Source: an uncultured Eudoraea sp. (GTDB lineage Bacteria; Bacteroidota; Bacteroidia; Flavobacteriales; Flavobacteriaceae). Taken from it: a stretch of DNA of 32,003 bases. The translations under genes were made by a program, and so were the position numbers. The notes beneath the pieces are model-generated. The model saw nothing but the letters and a program-made list of their open reading frames with translations, was not told where the DNA came from and ran no database searches. The stretch spans positions 1 through 32,003 of the forward strand of contig NZ_CAMYIP010000114.1 of NCBI RefSeq assembly GCF_947258525.1, read 5' to 3'. Shown here one piece after another: positions 1-6,814 of this stretch (the first letter of the stretch is position 1; each line of letters begins with the position of its first letter).

Positions 1-9
1 GTGATATGG

Positions 10-39
10 AAATCCTGACAACAACGTCAGGATTTTTTT
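10..39 (+). terminator. Intrinsic terminator-like hairpin, unit 1
   Basis: AAATCCTGAC and GTCAGGATTT form a perfect 10-bp stem around an AACAAC loop, followed by a T run. Whatever it terminates lies mostly before the window start. Confidence 0.7.
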
Positions 40-131
40 ATGAAATAAAATTGGGGCGAGAAGTCCATGCCGTATTTGGCGCAAAAGCGACATACTGCGG
101 TAAGCCCCAGCCAGGTCACAAAGTGATATGG

Positions 132-161
132 AAATCCTGACAACAACGTCAGGATTTTTTT
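132..161 (+). terminator. Intrinsic terminator-like hairpin, unit 2
   Basis: This is the exact second copy, 122 bp downstream, of the 10-bp stem, AACAAC loop and T run at 10-39. It sits about 15 bp after the GC-rich hairpin of unit 1, so it could end a short transcript covering that hairpin. Confidence 0.7.
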
Positions 162-251
162 ATGAAATAAAATTGGGGCGAGAAGTCTATGCCGTATTTG
201 GCGCAAAAGCGCCATACTACGGTAAGCCCCAGCCAGGTCACCAGAGAGAGC

Positions 252-278
252 AAAACCCACCAATTTGGTGGGTTTTTT
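252..278. terminator. Bidirectional intrinsic terminator
   Basis: AAAACCCACC pairs with GGTGGGTTTT around a 5-nt loop, with T runs on both strands. It follows the second structured unit directly. It may also be the distant terminator of the minus-strand TPR gene that ends at 607. A close relative occurs at 5228-5255. Confidence 0.75.
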
Positions 279-286
279 ATTTTGAA

Positions 287-313
287 GGAAATCCAAGCTC
301 GCTTGGGTTTTCC
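287..313. terminator. Terminator-like hairpin
   Basis: GGAAATCCAAGC faces GCTTGGGTTTTCC across a two-base loop, giving a long, slightly imperfect stem with A/T-rich ends. It is directly downstream of the terminator at 252-278. It has no long T run, so it could be a second terminator or only a palindrome. Confidence 0.4.
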
Positions 314-372
314 GAAGAAATATAAAACAGCAAGCGATGGCTTGCGCGATTTTGTTCTTGGACCTTGGGGGC

Positions 373-408
373 GCTGGGTCAGACGACCAGCGGGAGTCAA
401 CCCCGGCC
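373..408. repeat. Dispersed GC-rich intergenic element, copy 1
   Basis: It opens with GCTGGGTCAGACGACCAG and closes with GAGTCAACCCCGGCC. Its first 18 bases recur exactly at 2685-2702, and looser relatives lie at 2800-2836 and 2916-2953. The flanks 314-372 and 409-606 are gene-free; nothing convincing was recognised in them. Confidence 0.7.
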
Positions 409-606
409 AGGACGCAGGACAGGAGCACTGCGTACTTACGCTTTCCATAATACAAAGTCCGCATGCTGACTAAAGGCTTCAGCATCACGCGACTACAAGG
501 AACGAACCTGCCTGCGGCCTTCACAGGCCTCCAGCCAGTACCTGAGAGAAGTGAAACTACGTAGTAAGGCAGAAATAAACCCTATCCGATTTATCAGATA
601 ATGGCA

Positions 607-2565
607 TCAAAGTTTTCCAGAGGCCTTCAATCTCCTAACCTCTTCCCGGGCCCTTTTGATCTCCTCCATTCTTTTCTTGATGATGGCTTTGAATTCTTCG
701 TTCTCACGAATGTTGTCGAACTGTGGATCCCTCTGTATAAAATGTAATTTACCATCATCCCAACGGTTGATGCTATCAAATTTTCTCAAATACTCCAAAG
801 CCAGTTCTTCTTTTCCGAGAAAAGCATAGATCCCGGCATCTTCATAATAGACCGAATGTGCCTGTTGAAAATTGAGCAGTAATTTCTTATTCAACTCCAA
901 TTGATATTCCATCATCTCGATGCCTTCTGCCTCCTTATCCATAGCCACCAGAACTTGCCCGTACCTGTGCCAATCCCGCAATTCGGAAACCTGCTCTATC
1001 CCATCGCGCCTAGCTGCGTTTTCCCAGGCCTCGTAATACCTCAGCGCCTCATCGTAATCCTCTAATAGCAGGTGGAAAAAACCAAGGGCGGCGAATTTTC
1101 CCAGGGAATCTCCCCTATTAGCGATAAGCTCAATGGCTTCTTCTATTTTGCCCTGCTGTACCAAAAACCACGCTTTCAATCCATTCAGGCCAGGATTGAT
1201 ATCTATGGCCTTGTCAAGATAGCGAAACGCCTCTTCATGTTCCCATAAGTCCCAATATAACTCCGCCAGCGAAATATACGTTCCAAGCAATCCGCTTTCG
1301 GACCGGTCCAGCTTCTCCAATTTCTTCAATAATCGTAAGGCATTGACTATTTCACGGTTATGGACGAAATTTAACCATGCCAATTGAACAATGGCACCGG
1401 TATGATTCGGGTTCAGTTCGAGCGCCCTGTTCAGATCTTCGTTGGCCCTGGGGAGGTCATATAAAAAATCATCATAAAAAGCGCCCCTTAGCCAATAGGC
1501 ATCAGCCAAATTAGGATCCAGTGAAATTGCCTTGTTGCATAACAGCAGCATACTATCTACCAGGCTTTCATTATTGAAAAATTCAAATTGATGTTGCTCC
1601 CTGAAAATACGTGCCTGTTGCACATAGGCCTGGGCAAAAGTGCTGTCCCGATCCAGACTCAACTTAAAAAGCAAATCTGCCTTTTCCAAGTTTTCGGTAT
1701 GCCCCCCTTGTCCATAATTGTTCAGATACTCACTGCCCTGCAAGTAATAATCATATGCTATCAGGTCATCGGTGGGTACATATTCAATGTTTTTCATCAC
1801 TTCCGGGGCTATGGTTCTCTCTAACTTTTGAGCAATCTGAGCTGTTACCTCAGCGAGTACTGAAAAAATATCTTCTAATTCCCGATCGAATTCCTCAGAC
1901 CACATGTTGCGCTCCTCTGGGGCATAGATCAGTCGGGCCCGGATGATCGAACGGTCTTCCAGGCGCAGGACGCTACCTTCCAGGATATATTGTACTCCGA
2001 GTTTTTTTGCGATTTCAGCAACGGAAGAAGGATTCTCCCTGAATTGTTCCACTGACGTCCTGGAGATCACGCTTAAGCTGGGAACCCTGGAGAGGTTGTC
2101 CCGCACTCCTTCTGTAATTCCGTCACAGAAATACACATTCTTCTCATCCGGACTGTCATTTTTAAAGGGCAGGACAGCTATAGACGCTTCAGATTTGCCA
2201 AAATCGATTTTACTTTCTGCAAAGAATAGGCGTTCTATCAGCAAAAAACACAGGACTAAAGCCAGGACACCGATGATAAACTGATTCAGCCTGCGGCCCA
2301 TTTTTTTGTTTTCGCTGGTCTCGGCCTGTGCGGTTCCCGTTTTTTTTAACCCCTGTGGTGTTAACTCGTAGACCCAGGCAAGCACAAGGGCAATAGGGAA
2401 GCCTACAATCAAAATCTTGGTAGTCCATGAAGCGATATCGTTTGACCATCCCAAATTGGTTCCCATTGTATTTACCACCTGCATGATAAGCCAACTGGAT
2501 ACGGCATATGCCGTGGCCACTTTGTAGACATTGCGATTTTTCAGTTCTTCAAAAAACCCTTTCAT
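607..2565 (-). CDS. Membrane-anchored TolB-like / TPR repeat protein
   Basis: The protein has 652 aa. The N-terminus (FFEELKNRNVYKVATAYAV) is the signature of a large family that carries a TolB-like domain followed by tetratricopeptide repeats. Hydrophobic segments lie near residues 15-33, 48-66 and 94-113. A TolB/FlgO-like domain spans about 125-250, starting at SIAVLPFKN and including GVQYILEGSV. From about 270 to 640 the chain is helical with TPR-like repeats, for example ALELNPNHTGAIVQLAW and KAIDINPGLNGLKAW. Many relatives have an N-terminal DNA-binding or cyclase domain; none is present here. The inferred role is an inner-membrane scaffold or sensor; the partner is unknown. The gene stands alone between two repeat-bearing spacers. 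Confidence 0.85.
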   Translation of the reverse strand: MKGFFEELKNRNVYKVATAYAVSSWLIMQVVNTMGTNLGWSNDIASWTTKILIVGFPIALVLAWVYELTPQGLKKTGTAQAETSENKKMGRRLNQFIIGVLALVLCFLLIERLFFAESKIDFGKSEASIAVLPFKNDSPDEKNVYFCDGITEGVRDNLSRVPSLSVISRTSVEQFRENPSSVAEIAKKLGVQYILEGSVLRLEDRSIIRARLIYAPEERNMWSEEFDRELEDIFSVLAEVTAQIAQKLERTIAPEVMKNIEYVPTDDLIAYDYYLQGSEYLNNYGQGGHTENLEKADLLFKLSLDRDSTFAQAYVQQARIFREQHQFEFFNNESLVDSMLLLCNKAISLDPNLADAYWLRGAFYDDFLYDLPRANEDLNRALELNPNHTGAIVQLAWLNFVHNREIVNALRLLKKLEKLDRSESGLLGTYISLAELYWDLWEHEEAFRYLDKAIDINPGLNGLKAWFLVQQGKIEEAIELIANRGDSLGKFAALGFFHLLLEDYDEALRYYEAWENAARRDGIEQVSELRDWHRYGQVLVAMDKEAEGIEMMEYQLELNKKLLLNFQQAHSVYYEDAGIYAFLGKEELALEYLRKFDSINRWDDGKLHFIQRDPQFDNIRENEEFKAIIKKRMEEIKRAREEVRRLKASGKL

Positions 2566-2684
2566 AAAGCTAACTCAGTTCGTTTTAATAATTCCCTGGG
2601 TAATATGCGGAATATCGTTCGTTAAGGTATACTAAGATATGATAAAAGTCAAGTTGTGCGGTTTTGCATTTGAAGCACAGGAGC

Positions 2685-2723
2685 GCTGGGTCAGACGACC
2701 AGAAGGAGTCAACCCCAGCTGGG
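2685..2723. repeat. Dispersed GC-rich intergenic element, copy 2
   Basis: It shares GCTGGGTCAGACGACCAG with the copy at 373 and then reads GGAGTCAACCCCAGC. The ends (GCTGGG, CCCAGC) are complementary. It lies upstream of the TPR gene in a 588-bp gene-free spacer (2566-3153) that otherwise holds two more copies and a terminator. Confidence 0.7.
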
Positions 2724-2799
2724 TATAAAACTCCAAAATAAAAATTCTCAAAATTATCTTTTGCTTAAATACCTCAATCTTGGTTTGGACCTCGGGGCG

Positions 2800-2836
2800 G
2801 CTGGGTCCAACGAGTGCAGCGAAGTTAACCCCAGCC
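2800..2836. repeat. Dispersed GC-rich intergenic element, copy 3
   Basis: It starts GGCTGGGTCCAACGAG and ends GTTAACCCCAGCC. GGCTGGG and CCCAGCC are exactly complementary, so the element can fold into a hairpin. The bases just before it (TTGGACCTCGGGGC) resemble those before copy 1 (TTGGACCTTGGGGGC), so the shared unit is longer than the core. Confidence 0.65.
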
Positions 2837-2915
2837 GCTAAAATCTCATTGAAAAGGCCAGCGCACCGCCTGGCTCCTCACTGCGAAAGGTCCACCGGAC
2901 CTTCCTCGGTCGTTC

Positions 2916-2953
2916 GGCCCGGGTCAGGCGAACAAAGTGAGCCAACCCCAGCC
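2916..2953. repeat. Dispersed GC-rich intergenic element, copy 4
   Basis: A more diverged copy: GGCCCGGGTCAGGCGAAC followed by GTGAGCCAACCCCAGCC. It keeps the GGGTC start and the CAACCCCAGCC end. The surrounding 2840-3000 is unusually GC-rich compared with the neighbouring genes. Confidence 0.55.
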
Positions 2954-3052
2954 ACTGCTCCCCAATGAATTCCAAATTCCACCCCTCCGGATAGCTATCG
3001 GGACTATCGGGGCCAAATTCCATCCCGCCACCCCTAGAAAATAAATTTAAAC

Positions 3053-3089
3053 AAAAAAACCATCCCAAGAGCTTAGCCCTGGAATGGTT
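3053..3089 (-). terminator. Intrinsic terminator of the beta-propeller lipoprotein gene
   Basis: Read on the minus strand, AACCATTCC pairs with GGGATGGTT (one G-T pair) around a 14-nt loop and runs straight into a tract of seven T. It lies about 65 bp past the stop codon of the gene at 3154-4935. Confidence 0.75.
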
Positions 3090-3153
3090 ATTATTGAATC
3101 GGCATAAAACAACCGCGAAGGTTTTTAGCGACAATTGCGAATACTAAAGAAGC

Positions 3154-4935
3154 CTAGTTTTTTGGAATTCTGTAAAGCACATTGGCGCCGGCTCCTGAAA
3201 GGTAAATGTCTCCTGAGGGGGTCACATCCACCCCGTCAAATGTAAAGGTGGGAGGAAAACCAGGCAGGGCAGGAGCACCGAGTTTCAGGTTATCTGCAAC
3301 CGTGGTCACGGCGTTATTATCCTTAAGGTCGATGCGCAAGAGGCTCGATGTTCCTGTATCCACGACCAGTAACCTTCCTTTCTCATCCAAAGCCAGGCCT
3401 TCTGGGTTACTCAACACTCCTGGAGGAATGAGTACCTCAGCCCTGGGGCTCTTGCCGTCAAAATTGATCTCCCATATAATACCTGAGCCCCAATCTGCCA
3501 CCCATAGGGTTTCCCCGTCCGTGACCAAACCACCGGGGGCAAATACGTTGGCCCCGTCAATTTCGAGTATCATGGATTTATCACTTGCGAAAATAACCCC
3601 GCCCTCCCCAAGGGCTGACACGATAATATCATCCTTAAATCGAACCGCATCAATGGGTACCGAAATGGAATATTCCTCCAGCACTTTTTCAGTGCGGGGG
3701 TCAAAGACCTGAACGGCGTCACTGAACCAGGAAGCAATCATCACATTGTTGCCGTCTGCAGAAAGGTTCATGGGAGATATTAGGGAGGGTGTCCCTGGCA
3801 CTGGGACCAACTCACTCTTATAAGTATTTTTCTGCTTTCCGTTGGCCCTGTTGAATGCTCTCATACTGAATTGATCTCCCACGAAAACAGACCCTCCTAT
3901 CACGGCCACGCCCTGGGGTGAGACCATGCCACCCGGGCTGATCTCTTGAAGTTGCCCGCCTGGCTTTAGTTTTGCAACCCAACCTTCGTTTGCATTGGTC
4001 AGATAAAGGGTGCCATCTTCGTCAAAAACCATATTGTCCATGGCCGGATCCAGGTCCGGGAGAATTACTGTTAAGTCACCCGATTCCACGTCCAGGGTAA
4101 ATAACTTGCTGGACTGGTCCAGGACATATAATAAACCATCGGGACCAAACTTCGCAGCTACCGGGTTAGTGAACTCCCCTCCAAAACCGGCCAATATTTC
4201 AACGGCACCACCAAAACCATCTTGTAAGCTGCCTGTGAGGGGCAGATCACCAGGAGCTCCCACATCTACTGCGATCACTAAATTAGCTGCAAACAACGGT
4301 CCATAAAGCCTGTCGTCCGGACCAAAATCAAAGGAATTGAAAAAACCCAGTGGAAAAGGGTTTGCCTCAGAGGCCTGGATAATCGGACGGGGAGGAGTTG
4401 CAAGATTGGGGTTAAACTCATAAAGCCCGTCTCCCAGAAAATCAAGGGCCACAAACAAACGACCCTCGTTGTTGAAGGCGATTGGATTGACACCAGGCAG
4501 GGCATTTTCGGGCATGTTCATAGGTTGTTTGGTAACCATGCCACCGGGAGTCCGCCGTCCTACTTCCCCGGTTAAAATATCCGTCCAGTAGAGGGATTCA
4601 TCGGGACCAAAGACAAGATCGTCGGGACTTTGTACACCGTCTGTGATTCGTTCGAGGATCTCGCCGCTGTTTTTATCCATCTTGACAATCTCCCCTCCCA
4701 GCACATTGGCAATGTAGAGATACCCATCCGGCCCTATATCTATGCCATTCGCCGATTTAAGGGCAGCTCCTTCGGCTAAAATTTGTAAACCCATGTTTTT
4801 GGATTTACCCTGTATCGCCGTGAGGTTATCCGCCTCCAGATCCGGTTCCTGGCTACAAGAATAGGCGAACAAAATCATGGCCAGCATGCTTGCTCCCAAA
4901 AGTACTTTTGACAGATAATGATTGATAGTTTTCAT
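3154..4935 (-). CDS. SMP-30/NHL-like beta-propeller lipoprotein
   Basis: The protein has 593 aa. It begins with a lipoprotein-type signal peptide ending AYSC, with Cys27 as the likely lipidated residue followed by SQEPD, so it should sit on the outer membrane or the cell surface. The rest is a run of propeller blades of the form GPDGYLYIAN, GPDESLYWTD, GPDGLLYVLD, DEDGTLYLTN and TPSGDIYLSG. These are typical of SMP-30/gluconolactonase/LRE-like and NHL proteins. The length suggests two propellers side by side. No catalytic set was identified, so lactonase activity is only a possibility. The gene is monocistronic, with its own terminator at 3053-3089. Confidence 0.82.
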   Translation of the reverse strand: MKTINHYLSKVLLGASMLAMILFAYSCSQEPDLEADNLTAIQGKSKNMGLQILAEGAALKSANGIDIGPDGYLYIANVLGGEIVKMDKNSGEILERITDGVQSPDDLVFGPDESLYWTDILTGEVGRRTPGGMVTKQPMNMPENALPGVNPIAFNNEGRLFVALDFLGDGLYEFNPNLATPPRPIIQASEANPFPLGFFNSFDFGPDDRLYGPLFAANLVIAVDVGAPGDLPLTGSLQDGFGGAVEILAGFGGEFTNPVAAKFGPDGLLYVLDQSSKLFTLDVESGDLTVILPDLDPAMDNMVFDEDGTLYLTNANEGWVAKLKPGGQLQEISPGGMVSPQGVAVIGGSVFVGDQFSMRAFNRANGKQKNTYKSELVPVPGTPSLISPMNLSADGNNVMIASWFSDAVQVFDPRTEKVLEEYSISVPIDAVRFKDDIIVSALGEGGVIFASDKSMILEIDGANVFAPGGLVTDGETLWVADWGSGIIWEINFDGKSPRAEVLIPPGVLSNPEGLALDEKGRLLVVDTGTSSLLRIDLKDNNAVTTVADNLKLGAPALPGFPPTFTFDGVDVTPSGDIYLSGAGANVLYRIPKN

Positions 4936-5006
4936 ATTTAGAAATTTAAGGTTACACTGTTAAAATATAGGTTATTCGAAATGAGTAATATGCCGGTAAT
5001 AAATTG

Positions 5007-5135
5007 ATGACGCCTGGGACGCCGGGGAAGTTTTATATAAGATACGGCATTTATGAAGTATTCCTACAGTTTAAGGACGAACAGGTGGTTATTATGTCCG
5101 AAAGCGGGTTTAAGATTACCAAGGATCTAAGTTAA
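5007..5135 (+). CDS. Possible 42-aa ORF or gene remnant
   Basis: An ATG-to-TAA frame encodes 42 aa. Its last two thirds look protein-like: YGIYEVFLQFKDEQ and then SGFKITKDLS. Codon use resembles the real genes nearby. No ribosome binding site is obvious and the frame is open for only a few codons upstream of the ATG. It could be a small gene or the 3' end of a decayed one; no family was recognised. The rest of the 4936-5292 spacer holds only the palindrome and terminator listed separately. Confidence 0.3.
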   Translation: MTPGTPGKFYIRYGIYEVFLQFKDEQVVIMSESGFKITKDLS

Positions 5136-5192
5136 ACCTCCCACATTCAAATTAAATCAAAAAAGAATGCAGTAGATGGAAAAGTCAAACTT

Positions 5193-5218
5193 GGTGACCT
5201 AACACCGGCCAGGTCACC
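5193..5218. repeat. Perfect 8-bp inverted repeat before a terminator
   Basis: GGTGACCT and AGGTCACC are exact complements separated by 10 bp. The right half (GCCAGGTCACC) matches the end of the 122-bp units at 1-241, and a related terminator follows in both places. This suggests one mobile or duplicated intergenic module. Confidence 0.6.
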
Positions 5219-5227
5219 AAAGAAAGC

Positions 5228-5255
5228 AAAACCCACCTGTTCGGTGGGTTTTTTT
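5228..5255. terminator. Intrinsic terminator, likely bidirectional
   Basis: AAAACCCACC pairs with GGTGGGTTTT around a TGTTC loop, followed by T. It is about 38 bp beyond the stop of the OmpA-domain gene, so it may serve that gene on the minus strand, although the T run is stronger on the plus strand. Confidence 0.7.
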
Positions 5256-5292
5256 AAAAAAAAGCTACATCCTGCTGTATTAAGACTCTTAA

Positions 5293-6513
5293 TTAGATTT
5301 TAGGAGCGTCCATTTTCACAAATTCTACCCTTCTGTTATTAGCTTTACCTTCGGGTGAAGTATTGTCTGCAACCGGTACATCTTCTCCAAATCCTTTTGC
5401 AACCATCCTTTTGCCATCAATACCACGGGCAACTAATTCATTTATTACGGTATTTGCCCGCTGCTCAGATAAATCTATGTTGAACTGTGCATCACCATCA
5501 CTATCTGTGTGTCCTTCAACACTGAAATTTATTTCCGGATGTTCCGTCATGAGTTTCACAATTTCATTAATTACCCCCATTGACTCGAGTTTTAAAGTAG
5601 CTTTTCCCGAATCAAATTTAATTCCATTAGTAACAATTTTCCCATCAGTTATAAAACGATCATATAGTTTAACGGCACCCTCGGCTATACGTATATTTCT
5701 TATCATAGTAGGATAATCCCCGGTCTGACCAAAATCGTAGGTGCTCGCTTGAATACTTAACGCAGTAGGATTGCCCGTTACGTTTGGGATCATAACGAGT
5801 CGGTCCTGGTCTATATATATTTTGAGTGCCCTTACATTGAATGAAATGGCCACATGGCGCCAGTGTGGATAAGGTTTTTGTGATGCTTCCGGTAATTTAC
5901 GCTGCATTTTACCTCCCTGATAAGAGGCCTCCTGATCATAACCCACCTCTATGGCATGTAACCCATCCGGACGTCTATTTGATTTTCCTTTGTCCCATAA
6001 GTAAACCCTGTACTTGCTTGTCCTGCTGGACAAATACATATCAAATTCAATCGTGAATTTCTCCGGAAGGTAGTCGCCTTCCTTTTTCATAAGTGGTTTA
6101 ATGGTGGCCCCGGAATTTTCGATGGGAAATCGAATCACGTTTTCACCTGAAAACAAGGCATTTTCAACATAGCCATCAATTAAATCCCACTGTGAGGGAA
6201 ACTCACCATTTTGCTCACCTTCTAAATTGTCTTCAAATAGTACGGTTTCGCCAGGTACAAAATCGTATTTAGACCAAGGCCTGGCGACCTGTTCATCTTT
6301 AGTTTCTTCAGGCTTCTGTTGGTCCTCTTTAGTTTGTTTCTCTTCTGCTTGAGGTTCTTCTGGTTCACCTTCCAGTGCTTTTTCGACCTCCTTCTCAACC
6401 TGCTTTTCGGCTTTCTTTTTTAGTTTACCCAATATCTGTGCTTCAGACACGGCCGGCATCTGAAGAAAAAAGCCAACTATCAGGAATAAAAATATATTTT
6501 TCATGATCTGCAT
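5293..6513 (-). CDS. Exported OmpA-domain protein with LamG-like middle
   Basis: The protein has 406 aa. A signal peptide (cleavage near AVSEA, residue 25) is followed by a charged Lys/Glu-rich stretch (about 30-75) that is probably coiled coil or disordered. A beta-rich middle (about 85-285) resembles a LamG/concanavalin-like fold. The C-terminal OmpA/MotB domain (about 293-402) shows FDSGKATLK, VEGHTDSDG, LSEQRANTV and NNRRVEF, the residues that usually bind peptidoglycan. It should tether the cell wall to an envelope structure or to glycan bound by the middle domain. A second ATG three codons in (6504) is an equally good start. A promoter lies at 6545-6575. Confidence 0.85.
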   Translation of the reverse strand: MQIMKNIFLFLIVGFFLQMPAVSEAQILGKLKKKAEKQVEKEVEKALEGEPEEPQAEEKQTKEDQQKPEETKDEQVARPWSKYDFVPGETVLFEDNLEGEQNGEFPSQWDLIDGYVENALFSGENVIRFPIENSGATIKPLMKKEGDYLPEKFTIEFDMYLSSRTSKYRVYLWDKGKSNRRPDGLHAIEVGYDQEASYQGGKMQRKLPEASQKPYPHWRHVAISFNVRALKIYIDQDRLVMIPNVTGNPTALSIQASTYDFGQTGDYPTMIRNIRIAEGAVKLYDRFITDGKIVTNGIKFDSGKATLKLESMGVINEIVKLMTEHPEINFSVEGHTDSDGDAQFNIDLSEQRANTVINELVARGIDGKRMVAKGFGEDVPVADNTSPEGKANNRRVEFVKMDAPKI

Positions 6514-6544
6514 GTATTAAGTTAATTTCTTTTAAGGTACAGAA

Positions 6545-6575
6545 CAAAACTATGAAGCAACATGGAGGATGCCAA
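6545..6575 (-). promoter_or_regulatory. Bacteroidota-type promoter for the OmpA-domain gene
   Basis: On the minus strand TTG (6573-6575), a 20-bp spacer, then TAGTTTTG (6545-6552) fit the consensus TTG-N17-23-TAnnTTTG. Transcription would start near 6538, about 25 bp before the start codon. The rest of the 6514-6814 spacer shows nothing else recognisable. Confidence 0.5.
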
Positions 6576-6814
6576 TGATGTAGGTCAGGCCGAATTAGTA
6601 TTACCAGGTTAAATTATACTTTAAAAGTTATAACCATTATTTTTTTCCTAAATCAATAGCCACTTTTAATACAAAATAAAGAGGGTATTTAACGCGAAGA
6701 GGAAACACCAGTGGATCGAAAAAACAAATTCCAAGCACCAAATTCCTATAATTCTATTAATTGAAGAGGTTTTGCGGTAAGTTTTTGCGTTGTGCCTTGC
6801 ACTATAGCATTGGG

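Larger units (their letters stand above)
1..241. repeat. Two tandem 122-bp structured units
   Basis: Unit 1 covers 1-122 and unit 2 covers 123-241; they differ at only a few bases. Each has an intrinsic-terminator-like hairpin near its left end, then a GC-rich segment with nested pairing. In unit 2 the tiers are TGGGGC/GCCCCA outside, CCGTA/TACGG in the middle and GGCGC/GCGCC around an AAAA loop. In unit 1 the middle tier is kept by a G-T pair and the inner tier has one mismatch. The window starts exactly on a unit boundary, so more copies may lie upstream. No plausible protein is encoded. Function is unknown; tandem small RNA genes or a palindromic intergenic repeat are both possible. Confidence 0.8.

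Noticed and set aside
1-241. CRISPR array
   Set aside because: There are only two units, 122 bp long and contiguous, with no spacers and no cas genes.
27-524. Overlapping ORFs of 65-165 codons on both strands in the left repeat region
   Set aside because: They run through terminator hairpins and direct repeats, show no conserved domain, and have no GIY-YIG motif, although the setting resembles decayed GIY-YIG loci. They are treated as non-coding.
3206-3712. 168-codon plus-strand ORF
   Set aside because: It lies wholly inside the beta-propeller lipoprotein gene on the other strand; its Ser/Pro-rich composition is typical of an antisense shadow.
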